The notes under the pieces are model-generated. The model was not told where the DNA came from. It saw only the letters and a program-made list of their open reading frames with translations, and did not search any database. The position numbers and the translations under genes are program-made. Shown in pieces: positions 33,949-42,748 of a stretch of 64,000 bases of DNA. The stretch comes from JAWXBG01 sp034439875. Its GTDB lineage: Bacteria; Bacteroidota; Bacteroidia; Flavobacteriales_D; Sanyastnellaceae. The stretch is taken from assembly GCA_034439875.1 (NCBI GenBank), contig JAWXBG010000223.1:7803-71802 (forward strand), in the 5' to 3' direction. Each line of letters starts with the position of its first letter. Position 1 is the first letter of the stretch.

Positions 33949-35261
33949 GTTGCTCCTTGGAGGGCTGATTTGTAAGTCGCTATAGCCCTGTTTCTGGCGA
34001 AGGTATGTTCTACAATTGGCTTTGGGTAGTTATTAGTAGAGATTTCCGGCACCCACCTCTTGATATAAATCATTTTAGGATCGAATTTCTCTTGCTGTAG
34101 AGTTGGATTGAAAACCCGGAAGTAAGGGGCAGCATCACAACCACATCCAGCGGCCCATTGCCATCCGCCGACGTTACTTGCTAGTTCAAAATCGAGCAAT
34201 TTCGATGCAAAGTATTTTTCACCCCATCGCCAGTCAATTAATAGGTGTTTTGTGAGGAAACTAGCCACTACCATCCTCACTCGATTGTGCATGTATCCTG
34301 TTTCGTTTAATTCTCTCATCCCTGCATCAACAATGGGATACCCCGTTTTTCCAGAACACCACTTTTCAAATTTTTTTGGGTCATTTTCCCATGCTATGCG
34401 ATCATATTTTTCATGAAATGATTTATTCACAGTTTGGGGAAAAAAGAAAATGATCATTTGATAGAATTCACGCCAAATAAGCTCATCTAAAAACTTAGGA
34501 CTAATTGTATGGGCTTTTTTTACCAATGATCTGATGCTTATTGTCCCAAACCTCAGATGTACGCCAAGCCTCGAAGTTCCATGAAGCGCAGGAAAATCGC
34601 GCGTCGCTGAGTACCCTGAAATGATTTGCAGGTTCGGTTTGGAAGTAGGGATTTCGAAACGACTTCGAGAAAATCCTATTTCATCCAGTCTGGGAAATGG
34701 TAAACTATTTACGGAGAGAAGTGATTTCAGTTTTTTTTCGGACGGAAAGTGCTCAAGATCGGCATCCGTGAGCCTCGATTTCCACTTCCGACTGTAAGGG
34801 GTGAACACGCTATAAGGTTTACTATCGTCCTTTACAACTTCTTTTTTTTCAAAAATGACATGATCTTTAAATGTTCTGAACGGAATATTCTTACTTTCAA
34901 GTAGGTTGTATACTTCCGTATCGCGGGCTCTGGCGTATGGTTCATAGTCTCGGTTGGTGTATATGGCCTCAACTTTATTATCGGATATCAATTTGCCTAT
35001 TACATCCAAAGGATTTCCATAGACAACTAAGATTGAGCCTCCATTCTTTTCTAATTCTGCTTTAATAGAAGAGATACAATCGTGTATAAGTTGGACTCGG
35101 GCATCGCTTTTATCTTCTAGTGCGAAAAGGATTTTCTGATCGAATATGAACAGAGGAAGTGTTGGACCATCATTCAAACTTTCAAAGAGTGCATGATTAT
35201 CCTCAATGCGCAGATCTCGACGAAACCAACAAATATTGAAAGGTTTGTCACTTATCTTCAT
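33945..35261 (-). CDS. Cryptochrome/DNA photolyase
   Basis: This 438-residue flavoprotein opens with ICWFRRDLRIEDNHAL, the photolyase domain. The FAD-binding domain has YMHNRVRMVVASFLTKHLLIDWRWGEKYF and WQWAAGCGCDAAPYFRVFNP, which carry the family residues contacting FAD and the lesion. These features fit a class I-type CPD photolyase, but a signalling cryptochrome cannot be excluded. It overlaps the TIGR01777 gene by 14 bases and the CaiB-like gene by four. Confidence 0.92.
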   Translation of the reverse strand: MKISDKPFNICWFRRDLRIEDNHALFESLNDGPTLPLFIFDQKILFALEDKSDARVQLIHDCISSIKAELEKNGGSILVVYGNPLDVIGKLISDNKVEAIYTNRDYEPYARARDTEVYNLLESKNIPFRTFKDHVIFEKKEVVKDDSKPYSVFTPYSRKWKSRLTDADLEHFPSEKKLKSLLSVNSLPFPRLDEIGFSRSRFEIPTSKPNLQIISGYSATRDFPALHGTSRLGVHLRFGTISIRSLVKKAHTISPKFLDELIWREFYQMIIFFFPQTVNKSFHEKYDRIAWENDPKKFEKWCSGKTGYPIVDAGMRELNETGYMHNRVRMVVASFLTKHLLIDWRWGEKYFASKLLDFELASNVGGWQWAAGCGCDAAPYFRVFNPTLQQEKFDPKMIYIKRWVPEISTNNYPKPIVEHTFARNRAIATYKSALQGAT

Positions 35262-36162
35262 TGGTCAGCACGTTTTGCATGGCTGATTGTATGTCTGGGA
35301 ATTTAAATCTGAATCCCGTTTTTCTAAGTTTAGATGAGTCGTAGGCCTGATCGTCGAGAACAAGTCCTGAGCGTTCGCCAAGCAACATTTTTAATGGAAA
35401 AGTAGGGCTGCTTTTCATCAATACTTTTTTACCCATTTCTTTGGCAAAGGTTTCTGTAAAAGTCCTTTGATCGGTAATCAAAGGTGAATTCGCATTAAAG
35501 ATTCCTTTCATTTCAGGGTGGTCAATCACGTGAGAGATGATTCTACAAAGGTCGTCCACATGTACAAAGGACATTCTCTGTTTTCCTGATCCTGGAACGA
35601 ATCCCCCAAGCCATTTTACCAAAGGTTTGAGTTTGCCCACCACTCCACCTTCTGCCGCTAGTACGGCCGGAAATCTGAGTAGGACCCGTCTGCAAGTTGT
35701 TTTCTCTAGAGACTCAGATTCGGCTTCCCATTTTTTTACTACCTCGGATAAAAAACCATCTCCCGATGCGTCTTCTTCGGTTTTTACGCCAAATACGGAT
35801 GAGTAATATCCTGTCGCACTCGCTCCGATATACAAGGAGGTATTCCATTTTCTTGAAGTGATTTGAGAGACCAACAACGAAGTACTTTGTATACGGCTAT
35901 CTAGAATTTTTTTTCTATTAGAAGTTGTCCATCTGCAATCAAGATTGTGTCCTGCTAAATTGATTATGACATCAGGCGAAGGGAAATTTGAAAGTATAAC
36001 TTGTGATTCAGGTTTCCAAGAAACAATGTGCGGAATATTGGGATGGGTGCTGAACTTTTCTTTTGACCTAGAAAGTATAAATACTTCAGCTCCTCGGCTT
36101 TCCAATTCCGAAGCGAGGTGTTTGCCAATCATTCCGGATCCTCCGGCTACTAGAATTTTCAT
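35248..36162 (-). CDS. TIGR01777-family NAD(P)-dependent epimerase
   Basis: From the ATG at 36162 this is 304 residues; an ATG at 36177 adds five non-conserved residues. The Rossmann signature VAGGSGMIGKHLA is followed by the family features ADVIINLAGHNLDC-like PDVIINLAGHNLDC, GASATGYYS and the C-terminal DUF1731 region (LLGERSGLVLDDQAYDSSKL). Members are called YfcH/SulA-like; no reaction is established. It is the first gene of the minus-strand unit with photolyase and the CoA transferase. Confidence 0.9.
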   Translation of the reverse strand: MKILVAGGSGMIGKHLASELESRGAEVFILSRSKEKFSTHPNIPHIVSWKPESQVILSNFPSPDVIINLAGHNLDCRWTTSNRKKILDSRIQSTSLLVSQITSRKWNTSLYIGASATGYYSSVFGVKTEEDASGDGFLSEVVKKWEAESESLEKTTCRRVLLRFPAVLAAEGGVVGKLKPLVKWLGGFVPGSGKQRMSFVHVDDLCRIISHVIDHPEMKGIFNANSPLITDQRTFTETFAKEMGKKVLMKSSPTFPLKMLLGERSGLVLDDQAYDSSKLRKTGFRFKFPDIQSAMQNVLTNEDK

Positions 36163-36341
36163 CAAAATGTGTAACAACTAATTCATCGAAATGTTCAAGG
36201 AACACTGTAAATGTAGGGAGTGTCCACAGCTTGTTCTCAGAATCTTTTAATTACAGGGTTTCTAGGCCATTCAATACTAAGGCAGATATATCATATCCCG
36301 TTTCACAATTAAGGATTAAATTGCCACTTATTTTCAAAATG

Positions 36342-38177
36342 ATGAAGCTTTACTTTGCAATTCTTTCTCTGGCTTTCACACTCATCACAAGTTTTGTTGT
36401 GGCACAAACAGAATGCGTTGATGGATATGCAGGAATCTATCCATGTCAAAATGTGGATCTCATGTATTTCATGGAGTTCGGCGAGTTTGGAGGTGGAACT
36501 ACAAATGAAGTTTGGGGTTGGACAGATCCCTTGGATGGAACCGAATACGTGCTTTTGGGGAAAAGCAATGGAACTGCCTTCATAGATATTTCAAATCCCA
36601 CGGATCCTTTGTATTTAGGAACCCTACCTCCCCATGGTGCGAATTCTATTTGGAGAACTCTGCGCATATATAACAACTATGTCTTCGTAGGCAGTGAGGC
36701 AAGTGGTCATGGAATGCAAGTATTTGACCTCACTCGGTTGCGCGATGTAGCCAATCCACCAGAGACATTTACCGAAGATGCCCATTATGGTGGATTCGGA
36801 AAGTGCCATTCCTTGGTTATTGATGAAGATAATGGATATGTTTATGCATGCGGTACCAATACCTTTTCAGGAGGTCTGCATGTTGTAAATGTGCAGAATC
36901 CTCTTGCGCCAGTGATTGCCGGCGGATTCAGTTCTGATGGATACACACATGAAGCGCAAGTGTTGACATATAATGGTCCGGACGCGGACTATGTAGGACA
37001 TACCATAGTTTTTTGTTTTAATGGAAACGGCCCGGCAAACTTTACCATTGTTGATGCAACTGATCTGACCGACATTTCGCTTGTATCTACTACTCCATAT
37101 CCTAGTTTGGGTTATTGCCACCAAGGTTGGCTTTCTCCAAATGGCCAGCATCTTTTAATGAATGATGAGTTGGACGAGTACAATGGTTTGGTGAGTAATA
37201 CGCGCACCCTTATCTGGAATATGAACAACTTGGACGCTCCGGTTTATATGGGCCAACATTTGGCTGCGACAACCTCAATAGACCATAATCTATACATCAT
37301 TGGAAACCTGTGCTACCAAAGCAACTACACAGCAGGGCTGAGGATTCTGGATGTAACGGATATAGCCATACCACAGTTGAATGAAGTGGCTTATTTTGAT
37401 CATTATCCGGCCAACAACAGTCCTGTTTTTGATGGCACTTGGATGAATTATCCTTACTTCGAAAGTGGAGTGATACCTGTTACTGATATCGACTTTGGGT
37501 TGTTTTTGTTGAAGCCAAACTTTATTTCTATCGAGAATATAGTGGCATCCATTTGTAGCTCCGAAGAAGCAATTTATGAGATTAATGTTGCAGATGGTTT
37601 TGCCGGACCTGTGAACCTTTCTGTGAGCGATTTACCTCCGGGTGCTACGTTTAGTTTCAGTTCAAATGGTGTTACTGCGCCGGCTACTGTTACACTTTCA
37701 ATTCAATATCCAATAAATACCAGTGGAACTTTAGTATTCAGTGTTAGCGCTGAAGGTTTGCACAACTCATACAGCAGACAAGGAAGTACGTTGTTAGAGC
37801 CGGCTACTGCTTATTTTGAAGATACGGATAGCGACGGATATGGCAGCTCAGCATCCACTGTATTTGCTTGTATTACGCCACTTGGTTATTCGGCACAAAC
37901 AGGCGACTGCGATGATACCAATGATCTTGTTTTTCCGGGCGCACTAGGAACAAGCGCAGGTATTGATAATAACTGTAATGCGATCATAGATCCCTCGGAA
38001 GAATTGATCTGTGCCGACTTTGATAACAACGGCATTGTTTCTACATCAGATTTGTTGGTCCTCATTGCAGCAATAGGATGTCAATCAAATTGTGAAGCTG
38101 ATCTCAGTGGAGATGATACAGTAGGTCTTCAGGATCTTCTTGTATTTCTCTCTCAATTCGGTCAAACTTGTCCTTAG
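36342..38177 (+). CDS. Secreted choice-of-anchor B family protein
   Basis: The ATG at 36342 (or the one just before it at 36339) begins a clear signal peptide, MKLYFAILSLAFTLITSFVV; a frame to 36231 has no signal and is less likely. This gives about 612 residues. The body is a beta-propeller-like domain typical of choice-of-anchor B proteins (EVWGWTDPLDGTEYVLLG onward). The C-terminus has a MopE-like metal-binding segment (DTDSDGYGSSAS...GDCDDTND) and a dockerin-like tail with two helix pairs (DFDNNGIVSTSDLLVLI, DLSGDDTVGLQDLLVFL). No T9SS sorting domain is seen. Its role is unknown, probably extracellular. Confidence 0.85.
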   Translation: MKLYFAILSLAFTLITSFVVAQTECVDGYAGIYPCQNVDLMYFMEFGEFGGGTTNEVWGWTDPLDGTEYVLLGKSNGTAFIDISNPTDPLYLGTLPPHGANSIWRTLRIYNNYVFVGSEASGHGMQVFDLTRLRDVANPPETFTEDAHYGGFGKCHSLVIDEDNGYVYACGTNTFSGGLHVVNVQNPLAPVIAGGFSSDGYTHEAQVLTYNGPDADYVGHTIVFCFNGNGPANFTIVDATDLTDISLVSTTPYPSLGYCHQGWLSPNGQHLLMNDELDEYNGLVSNTRTLIWNMNNLDAPVYMGQHLAATTSIDHNLYIIGNLCYQSNYTAGLRILDVTDIAIPQLNEVAYFDHYPANNSPVFDGTWMNYPYFESGVIPVTDIDFGLFLLKPNFISIENIVASICSSEEAIYEINVADGFAGPVNLSVSDLPPGATFSFSSNGVTAPATVTLSIQYPINTSGTLVFSVSAEGLHNSYSRQGSTLLEPATAYFEDTDSDGYGSSASTVFACITPLGYSAQTGDCDDTNDLVFPGALGTSAGIDNNCNAIIDPSEELICADFDNNGIVSTSDLLVLIAAIGCQSNCEADLSGDDTVGLQDLLVFLSQFGQTCP

Positions 38178-38215
38178 AAGTTGAAACAATTCTGCAGGTC
38201 TTCGTTTGATTTTAC

Positions 38216-40063
38216 TCAGATTGGTTCTTCCATCTGTTGATTGTACATTTTGAAGTACATTCCTTGTGCCTGCATTAATTCCTCATGCGTTCCCGATTCT
38301 GCAATTTTTCCATGGTTGAGAAAAATAATCTTGTCGCAGTTTTTAATGGAGGAAACACGATGACTAATGATAAAGGTCGTTACCCCATGAATTCTTTTTT
38401 TCAATGAATTCAAAATTCGTTCTTCAGTTTCTGTGTCTACAGCAGAAAGGCAATCATCGAATACAAGAATTTTCGGATTTCTGACAAGAGCTCTGGCAAT
38501 AGCCACGCGTTGTTTTTGACCTCCCGATAAGTTGATTCCACGCTCACCTAAGAGTGTGTCATATTGATTGGGAAAGCCTAAAATACTTTCATGAATGTCT
38601 GCATCCTTTGCGGCTTCTATCATTTTATCCTTTGCACTTTCGTCGCTACCAAAAAGTATGTTGTTTTCTATACTGTCCGAAAATAGAAATACTTCTTGTG
38701 GAACATATCCGATATTTTTTCTATAGTTATACAAATTGAGTTCTCGAATTGGTTTCCCGTCAGCATAAATAACTCCGTCTTCTGGGTCATACATACGCAT
38801 CAAAAGATTTGAAAGTGAACTTTTGCCCGACCCTGTTCTGCCCGTTATTCCTAGGCTTTGACCTGCCTTTACTTCAAAGGAAAGATTACTTAGTGCCTTC
38901 GGGCCTTCATTGCGATACTTGAGAGAAACGTTTTCAAATCGAATACTTCCCTGCAAGGTGAGAGGTTCGTCGGAGTGATTTTTAACATCAGGTTCCGACT
39001 GTAAAAATTCGTTGATGCGTTTCTGACTTGCCTCAGCTTTCTGCACCAAACTAGACACCCATCCAACGCTAGCGAAAGGCCATGTGAGGAGATTCACATA
39101 AAAAACAAATTGAAAAATAGTGCCTATACTTACTTCCCCAGAAATCACTTTCAGACCTCCCATGTATACTGCAAATATGGTACTTAGACCAACTAGAAGT
39201 CCGATAACAGGCATAAATAGCGCATCCGTTTTAACCAATCGCAATTGCTTATTTTTATAAGCTGTGCTTTCTTCGTCAAATTGAGATGAGATATCACGCT
39301 CTCTCGAAAAAGCCTTGATCACTCTGATACCGCTGATTGTTTCCTGTACGATTGTGCTTAGTACAGATTGTTGTTTTTGAACCCGCTCTGTTCGTCGATT
39401 GATAATAGTACTTACATAAAAAATGGATATTGCCATAAAGGGCAAGGGCATAAGCGTGTAAAGCGTTAGCTCAACATCTGTGCGAAGCATCATCACTATA
39501 CACAAAATGAAGAGCACAACTAGATTGATTGTATACATGATAGCCGGTCCCAAATACATCCTCACACGATTTACATCTTCGCTTATCCTATTCATCAAGT
39601 CGCCTGTGCGATTATTTTTATAGAATTTCATGTCCAAATATTGATATCGATTATAAATCTCGTTTTTGAGATCAAATTCGATGTACCGGGACATTACAAT
39701 GATGGTTTGTCTCTGATAAAAGAGGAAGACTCCCTTTATAATATGCATGAGGAGATACATGCTAGCAAGCAGCGCTCCAATGGCTATAACCCGGCTCTTC
39801 CAGTTGGCAGTATTGGCCGTTTCATTTTCACCGTCAAGCCACGACGAAGCCCATGAAACATATTCGGGTATTACAGTTTGTTGATATTCTTGTCCGGCTT
39901 GTGGTTTGTTGTTCAACGAATCGATGAGAAAATCAATTCCTTCTTTCACCACTTCTGGAGCGGCAACATTGAATAGATTCCCAGCTACAATGAATACAAA
40001 ACCCAACATCATTCTTCCTCTGTACTTCCAAAGGTATTTGTTCAAGTGATTCAGGTTCTTCAT
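38216..40063 (-). CDS. ABC-type exporter, MsbA/MdlB-like
   Basis: This 615-residue half-transporter has six N-terminal membrane helices and one nucleotide-binding domain. Walker A is GRTGSGKSS, the signature is LSGGQKQRVAIARAL and Walker B is ILVFDDCLSAVDTETEE, with the switch His in FIISHRVSS. It probably works as a homodimer moving lipids, drugs or peptides; substrate is not predictable. The periplasmic loop after helix 1 is unusually long (about 70 residues, around KPQAGQEYQQTVIPEYVSWA). It is downstream of or unrelated to the TonB receptor 55 bases away. Confidence 0.92.
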   Translation of the reverse strand: MKNLNHLNKYLWKYRGRMMLGFVFIVAGNLFNVAAPEVVKEGIDFLIDSLNNKPQAGQEYQQTVIPEYVSWASSWLDGENETANTANWKSRVIAIGALLASMYLLMHIIKGVFLFYQRQTIIVMSRYIEFDLKNEIYNRYQYLDMKFYKNNRTGDLMNRISEDVNRVRMYLGPAIMYTINLVVLFILCIVMMLRTDVELTLYTLMPLPFMAISIFYVSTIINRRTERVQKQQSVLSTIVQETISGIRVIKAFSRERDISSQFDEESTAYKNKQLRLVKTDALFMPVIGLLVGLSTIFAVYMGGLKVISGEVSIGTIFQFVFYVNLLTWPFASVGWVSSLVQKAEASQKRINEFLQSEPDVKNHSDEPLTLQGSIRFENVSLKYRNEGPKALSNLSFEVKAGQSLGITGRTGSGKSSLSNLLMRMYDPEDGVIYADGKPIRELNLYNYRKNIGYVPQEVFLFSDSIENNILFGSDESAKDKMIEAAKDADIHESILGFPNQYDTLLGERGINLSGGQKQRVAIARALVRNPKILVFDDCLSAVDTETEERILNSLKKRIHGVTTFIISHRVSSIKNCDKIIFLNHGKIAESGTHEELMQAQGMYFKMYNQQMEEPI

Positions 40064-40118
40064 TCGCTATTACTCATTTAGATTGGTTACTTCCTAAAAG
40101 GTATTTTATTCTTTTGGT

Positions 40119-42536
40119 CTAAAATTTGAAATTCCACGTCACACTAGGAAGAATAGGGAAGAGACTTACTTGGTATGCTTTGATCTGAAGATTGCCTGCG
40201 TCAAGTCGTCCATCGGTTCCAAAGTAAATGAAATACGGATTTTGTCTGTTGTACAAATTATAGATAGAGAAGTTTAAACTCGATTGAATTTTTTTGGGCA
40301 CATCAACTTTTTCGCCGGACACTTTATCAATTCGTTTTTTGTTTGGTTTTCCGTGCAGTGTTGCCGAAATATCTGCTCTGTGATATGGAGCCATTCTGAA
40401 ACTATTTCTTGGGCCATAACGATCTACAATTTGGCCCTCCACAAAATATCTTTCCAAAGGAAGGGTAATGGCATTGCCAGTGCCATAGACAAATACGAAA
40501 CCGAATTCCCAACGGCTATTCAACCTATAGTTTCCAACTACACTGAGGTCGTGTCTTCGATCCCATCTTGTTGGAAATTCTTCACCGTTATTTACGCCTT
40601 CAAAAATTCTATTGGTTTTACTCCAAGTGTAACCTACCCATCCATTTAAGTTTCCAAGCCTTTTCTTCACGAAGAATTCTGCGCCATAGCTGTACCCTTT
40701 TCCGTAAACAAGCAGATTGTCTATGTTATCGTTTACGGTCTGTTCGGGTTGCGCCCCTTCTTTATATTCCGTTTGGTTGAACATGTCTTTGTAGTAAAAC
40801 TCCACACTAGTTTCGTATGTGTCATTTTCGAAATTCCTGAAGTATCCGATAGAGTACTGCATTCCAATCTGAGGTTTTGTGAGATCGGTACTTGGTATCC
40901 AAACGTCGGTAGGCAGAGAGGAGGGAGAAAGGCTAGTGAGGTGGATGTACTGATAGTTTCTCATGAATCCGCCTTTTATGGCTGATTTCTTATCGAGTTT
41001 ATACCTGAAATTGATGCGAGGTTCAAATCCCGTGTAATCCGCCACTTTTTCTCCTCTCCCATATTCAATAACTTCTGGTTCGCCTGGCGCAACTATGCCG
41101 TTGTCTTCATTTGGAATGTAGCGATCGAATGGTCCTACATGTATAAAATGTGACATGCGTAAACCTGCATTTATTCGAAGAGTTTCGGAAACATCCCATT
41201 CGTCTAGAATGTAGGCAGCAAATTCATGACTCCGTATTTTCACCTGTTCGCCTAGATCAAATTCTACATCACCGCTTTTCGCAAAAACGTTGTTAGGTGT
41301 AAACTGATGGTTCACATATTCTCCACCCCATTTCAGGTTGTGATTGAAATTTGGATAGTAATTGAATTGTACTTTTCCACCGTAGTCTCGTATTCCTGAC
41401 TTCAAACGGAATTCAAATTGATCTTGTATTGCCTGAAACTCGAATTTGTAATCGGTAAAAGTCAGAATCGTGTTCATGAAAATTTTATCACTGATGATTC
41501 TATTCCATCGAAGAGTTCCCGTTGCATTTCCCCAAGGAATTTTCGTTTCGAAATCGGCATTAGAACTTTTAAATCCAAATACATCTCGTCCGAAATACCC
41601 ACTTAAAAAAAGTTGATCTCGCTGCGTGATTTTATAGTTCAGTTTCGCATTGAGATCGTAGAAGTAATATCCAGAGCCCGCAAAATTGCCGTCGGGGTTG
41701 AGAAATGGCTTAGTTATTACATCGATGTAGGTGCGACGGCCACTAATGATCAAACTTGAGGTGTCTTTTTTTAACGGTCCTTCGATCGTAAAACGTGAAG
41801 CTATTAATCCAATACCACCCTCGCCATGCCACTCTTTGGAATTACCTTCTTTCAGATTGATGTCGAGAACAGATGAAAGTCGACCTCCATAATTTGCAGG
41901 CACTCCACCTTTGGTGAGCTCCAGGTTTTTTACAGCATCAGCGTTAAATACAGAAAAGAATCCGAAGAGGTGAGATGCATTGTACACTGCCGCATTATCC
42001 AAAAGAATAAGGTTCTGATCGACACCACCACCCCTCACATAAAAACCCGCATTGCCTTCACCCGAACTTTGAACTCCGGGCAAGAGTGTTATCGTCTTGA
42101 GAATATCTACTTCTCCAAAAAGCACAGGAAGCTTTTTCACTTGATCCATCTCGAGAACAATTTTGCCAACTTCCGTGCTCTCGGTATTTCTGCTTTTGTC
42201 AGCTTCTATCACTATCATTTTCATTTCCACAGACTGTGAGGTGAGGTTCACATTCAGCGACTGGTCTGCGTCTAATACTAACTCGAAAACTTGATCTGCA
42301 TATCCCATAGAGCTCACCTCAATGGTATATGTTCCTTTCTCCAATGTCATGGAGTAGAAACCATATACATTGGTGGCTACACCTTTTTGAACTTCTTTGG
42401 CAACTACTAAGGCACCTAGTAGGTATTCTCCCGTTTGTCCGTCCTGCACGGCTCCACTAATGGAATATTTCTCCTGTGCAAAAACTAGGTTGGCAATACA
42501 AACTATAGCAATAAGTAAAGTGCTCTTGAGCCACAT
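40119..42536 (-). CDS. TonB-dependent outer-membrane receptor with carboxypeptidase-regulatory domain
   Basis: This 805-residue outer-membrane protein has a signal peptide (about residues 1-21, VFAQ end), a CarboxypepD_reg-like domain (residues 25-105, ISGAVQDGQTGEYLLGALV), a plug domain (VKKLPVLFGEVDILKTITLLPGVQ, FYVRGGGVDQNLILLDNAAVYN) and a 22-strand barrel ending in the aromatic F (TWNFKF). No SusD partner is adjacent, so it is probably a siderophore or nutrient receptor rather than a SusC. A TAATTTCG box lies at 42557-42564. Confidence 0.93.
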   Translation of the reverse strand: MWLKSTLLIAIVCIANLVFAQEKYSISGAVQDGQTGEYLLGALVVAKEVQKGVATNVYGFYSMTLEKGTYTIEVSSMGYADQVFELVLDADQSLNVNLTSQSVEMKMIVIEADKSRNTESTEVGKIVLEMDQVKKLPVLFGEVDILKTITLLPGVQSSGEGNAGFYVRGGGVDQNLILLDNAAVYNASHLFGFFSVFNADAVKNLELTKGGVPANYGGRLSSVLDINLKEGNSKEWHGEGGIGLIASRFTIEGPLKKDTSSLIISGRRTYIDVITKPFLNPDGNFAGSGYYFYDLNAKLNYKITQRDQLFLSGYFGRDVFGFKSSNADFETKIPWGNATGTLRWNRIISDKIFMNTILTFTDYKFEFQAIQDQFEFRLKSGIRDYGGKVQFNYYPNFNHNLKWGGEYVNHQFTPNNVFAKSGDVEFDLGEQVKIRSHEFAAYILDEWDVSETLRINAGLRMSHFIHVGPFDRYIPNEDNGIVAPGEPEVIEYGRGEKVADYTGFEPRINFRYKLDKKSAIKGGFMRNYQYIHLTSLSPSSLPTDVWIPSTDLTKPQIGMQYSIGYFRNFENDTYETSVEFYYKDMFNQTEYKEGAQPEQTVNDNIDNLLVYGKGYSYGAEFFVKKRLGNLNGWVGYTWSKTNRIFEGVNNGEEFPTRWDRRHDLSVVGNYRLNSRWEFGFVFVYGTGNAITLPLERYFVEGQIVDRYGPRNSFRMAPYHRADISATLHGKPNKKRIDKVSGEKVDVPKKIQSSLNFSIYNLYNRQNPYFIYFGTDGRLDAGNLQIKAYQVSLFPILPSVTWNFKF

Positions 42537-42748
42537 ATCATTTTCAATTGAGGTCGCGAAATTAGACAGTAGAGTGTTCAGACAAGGTTATTAGTATGCA
42601 TATATTCATAGACCTTTGCCCCTTAACAGATTTTAACCGAATGGGATTTTCGGACATTTGACTGCATTATACCTTCGCAAGAACCAATTTCGCGGAGATT
42701 AGTTCTTCGAAACCAAAGTATTATTACACATCAGAACCACTTGATCCG

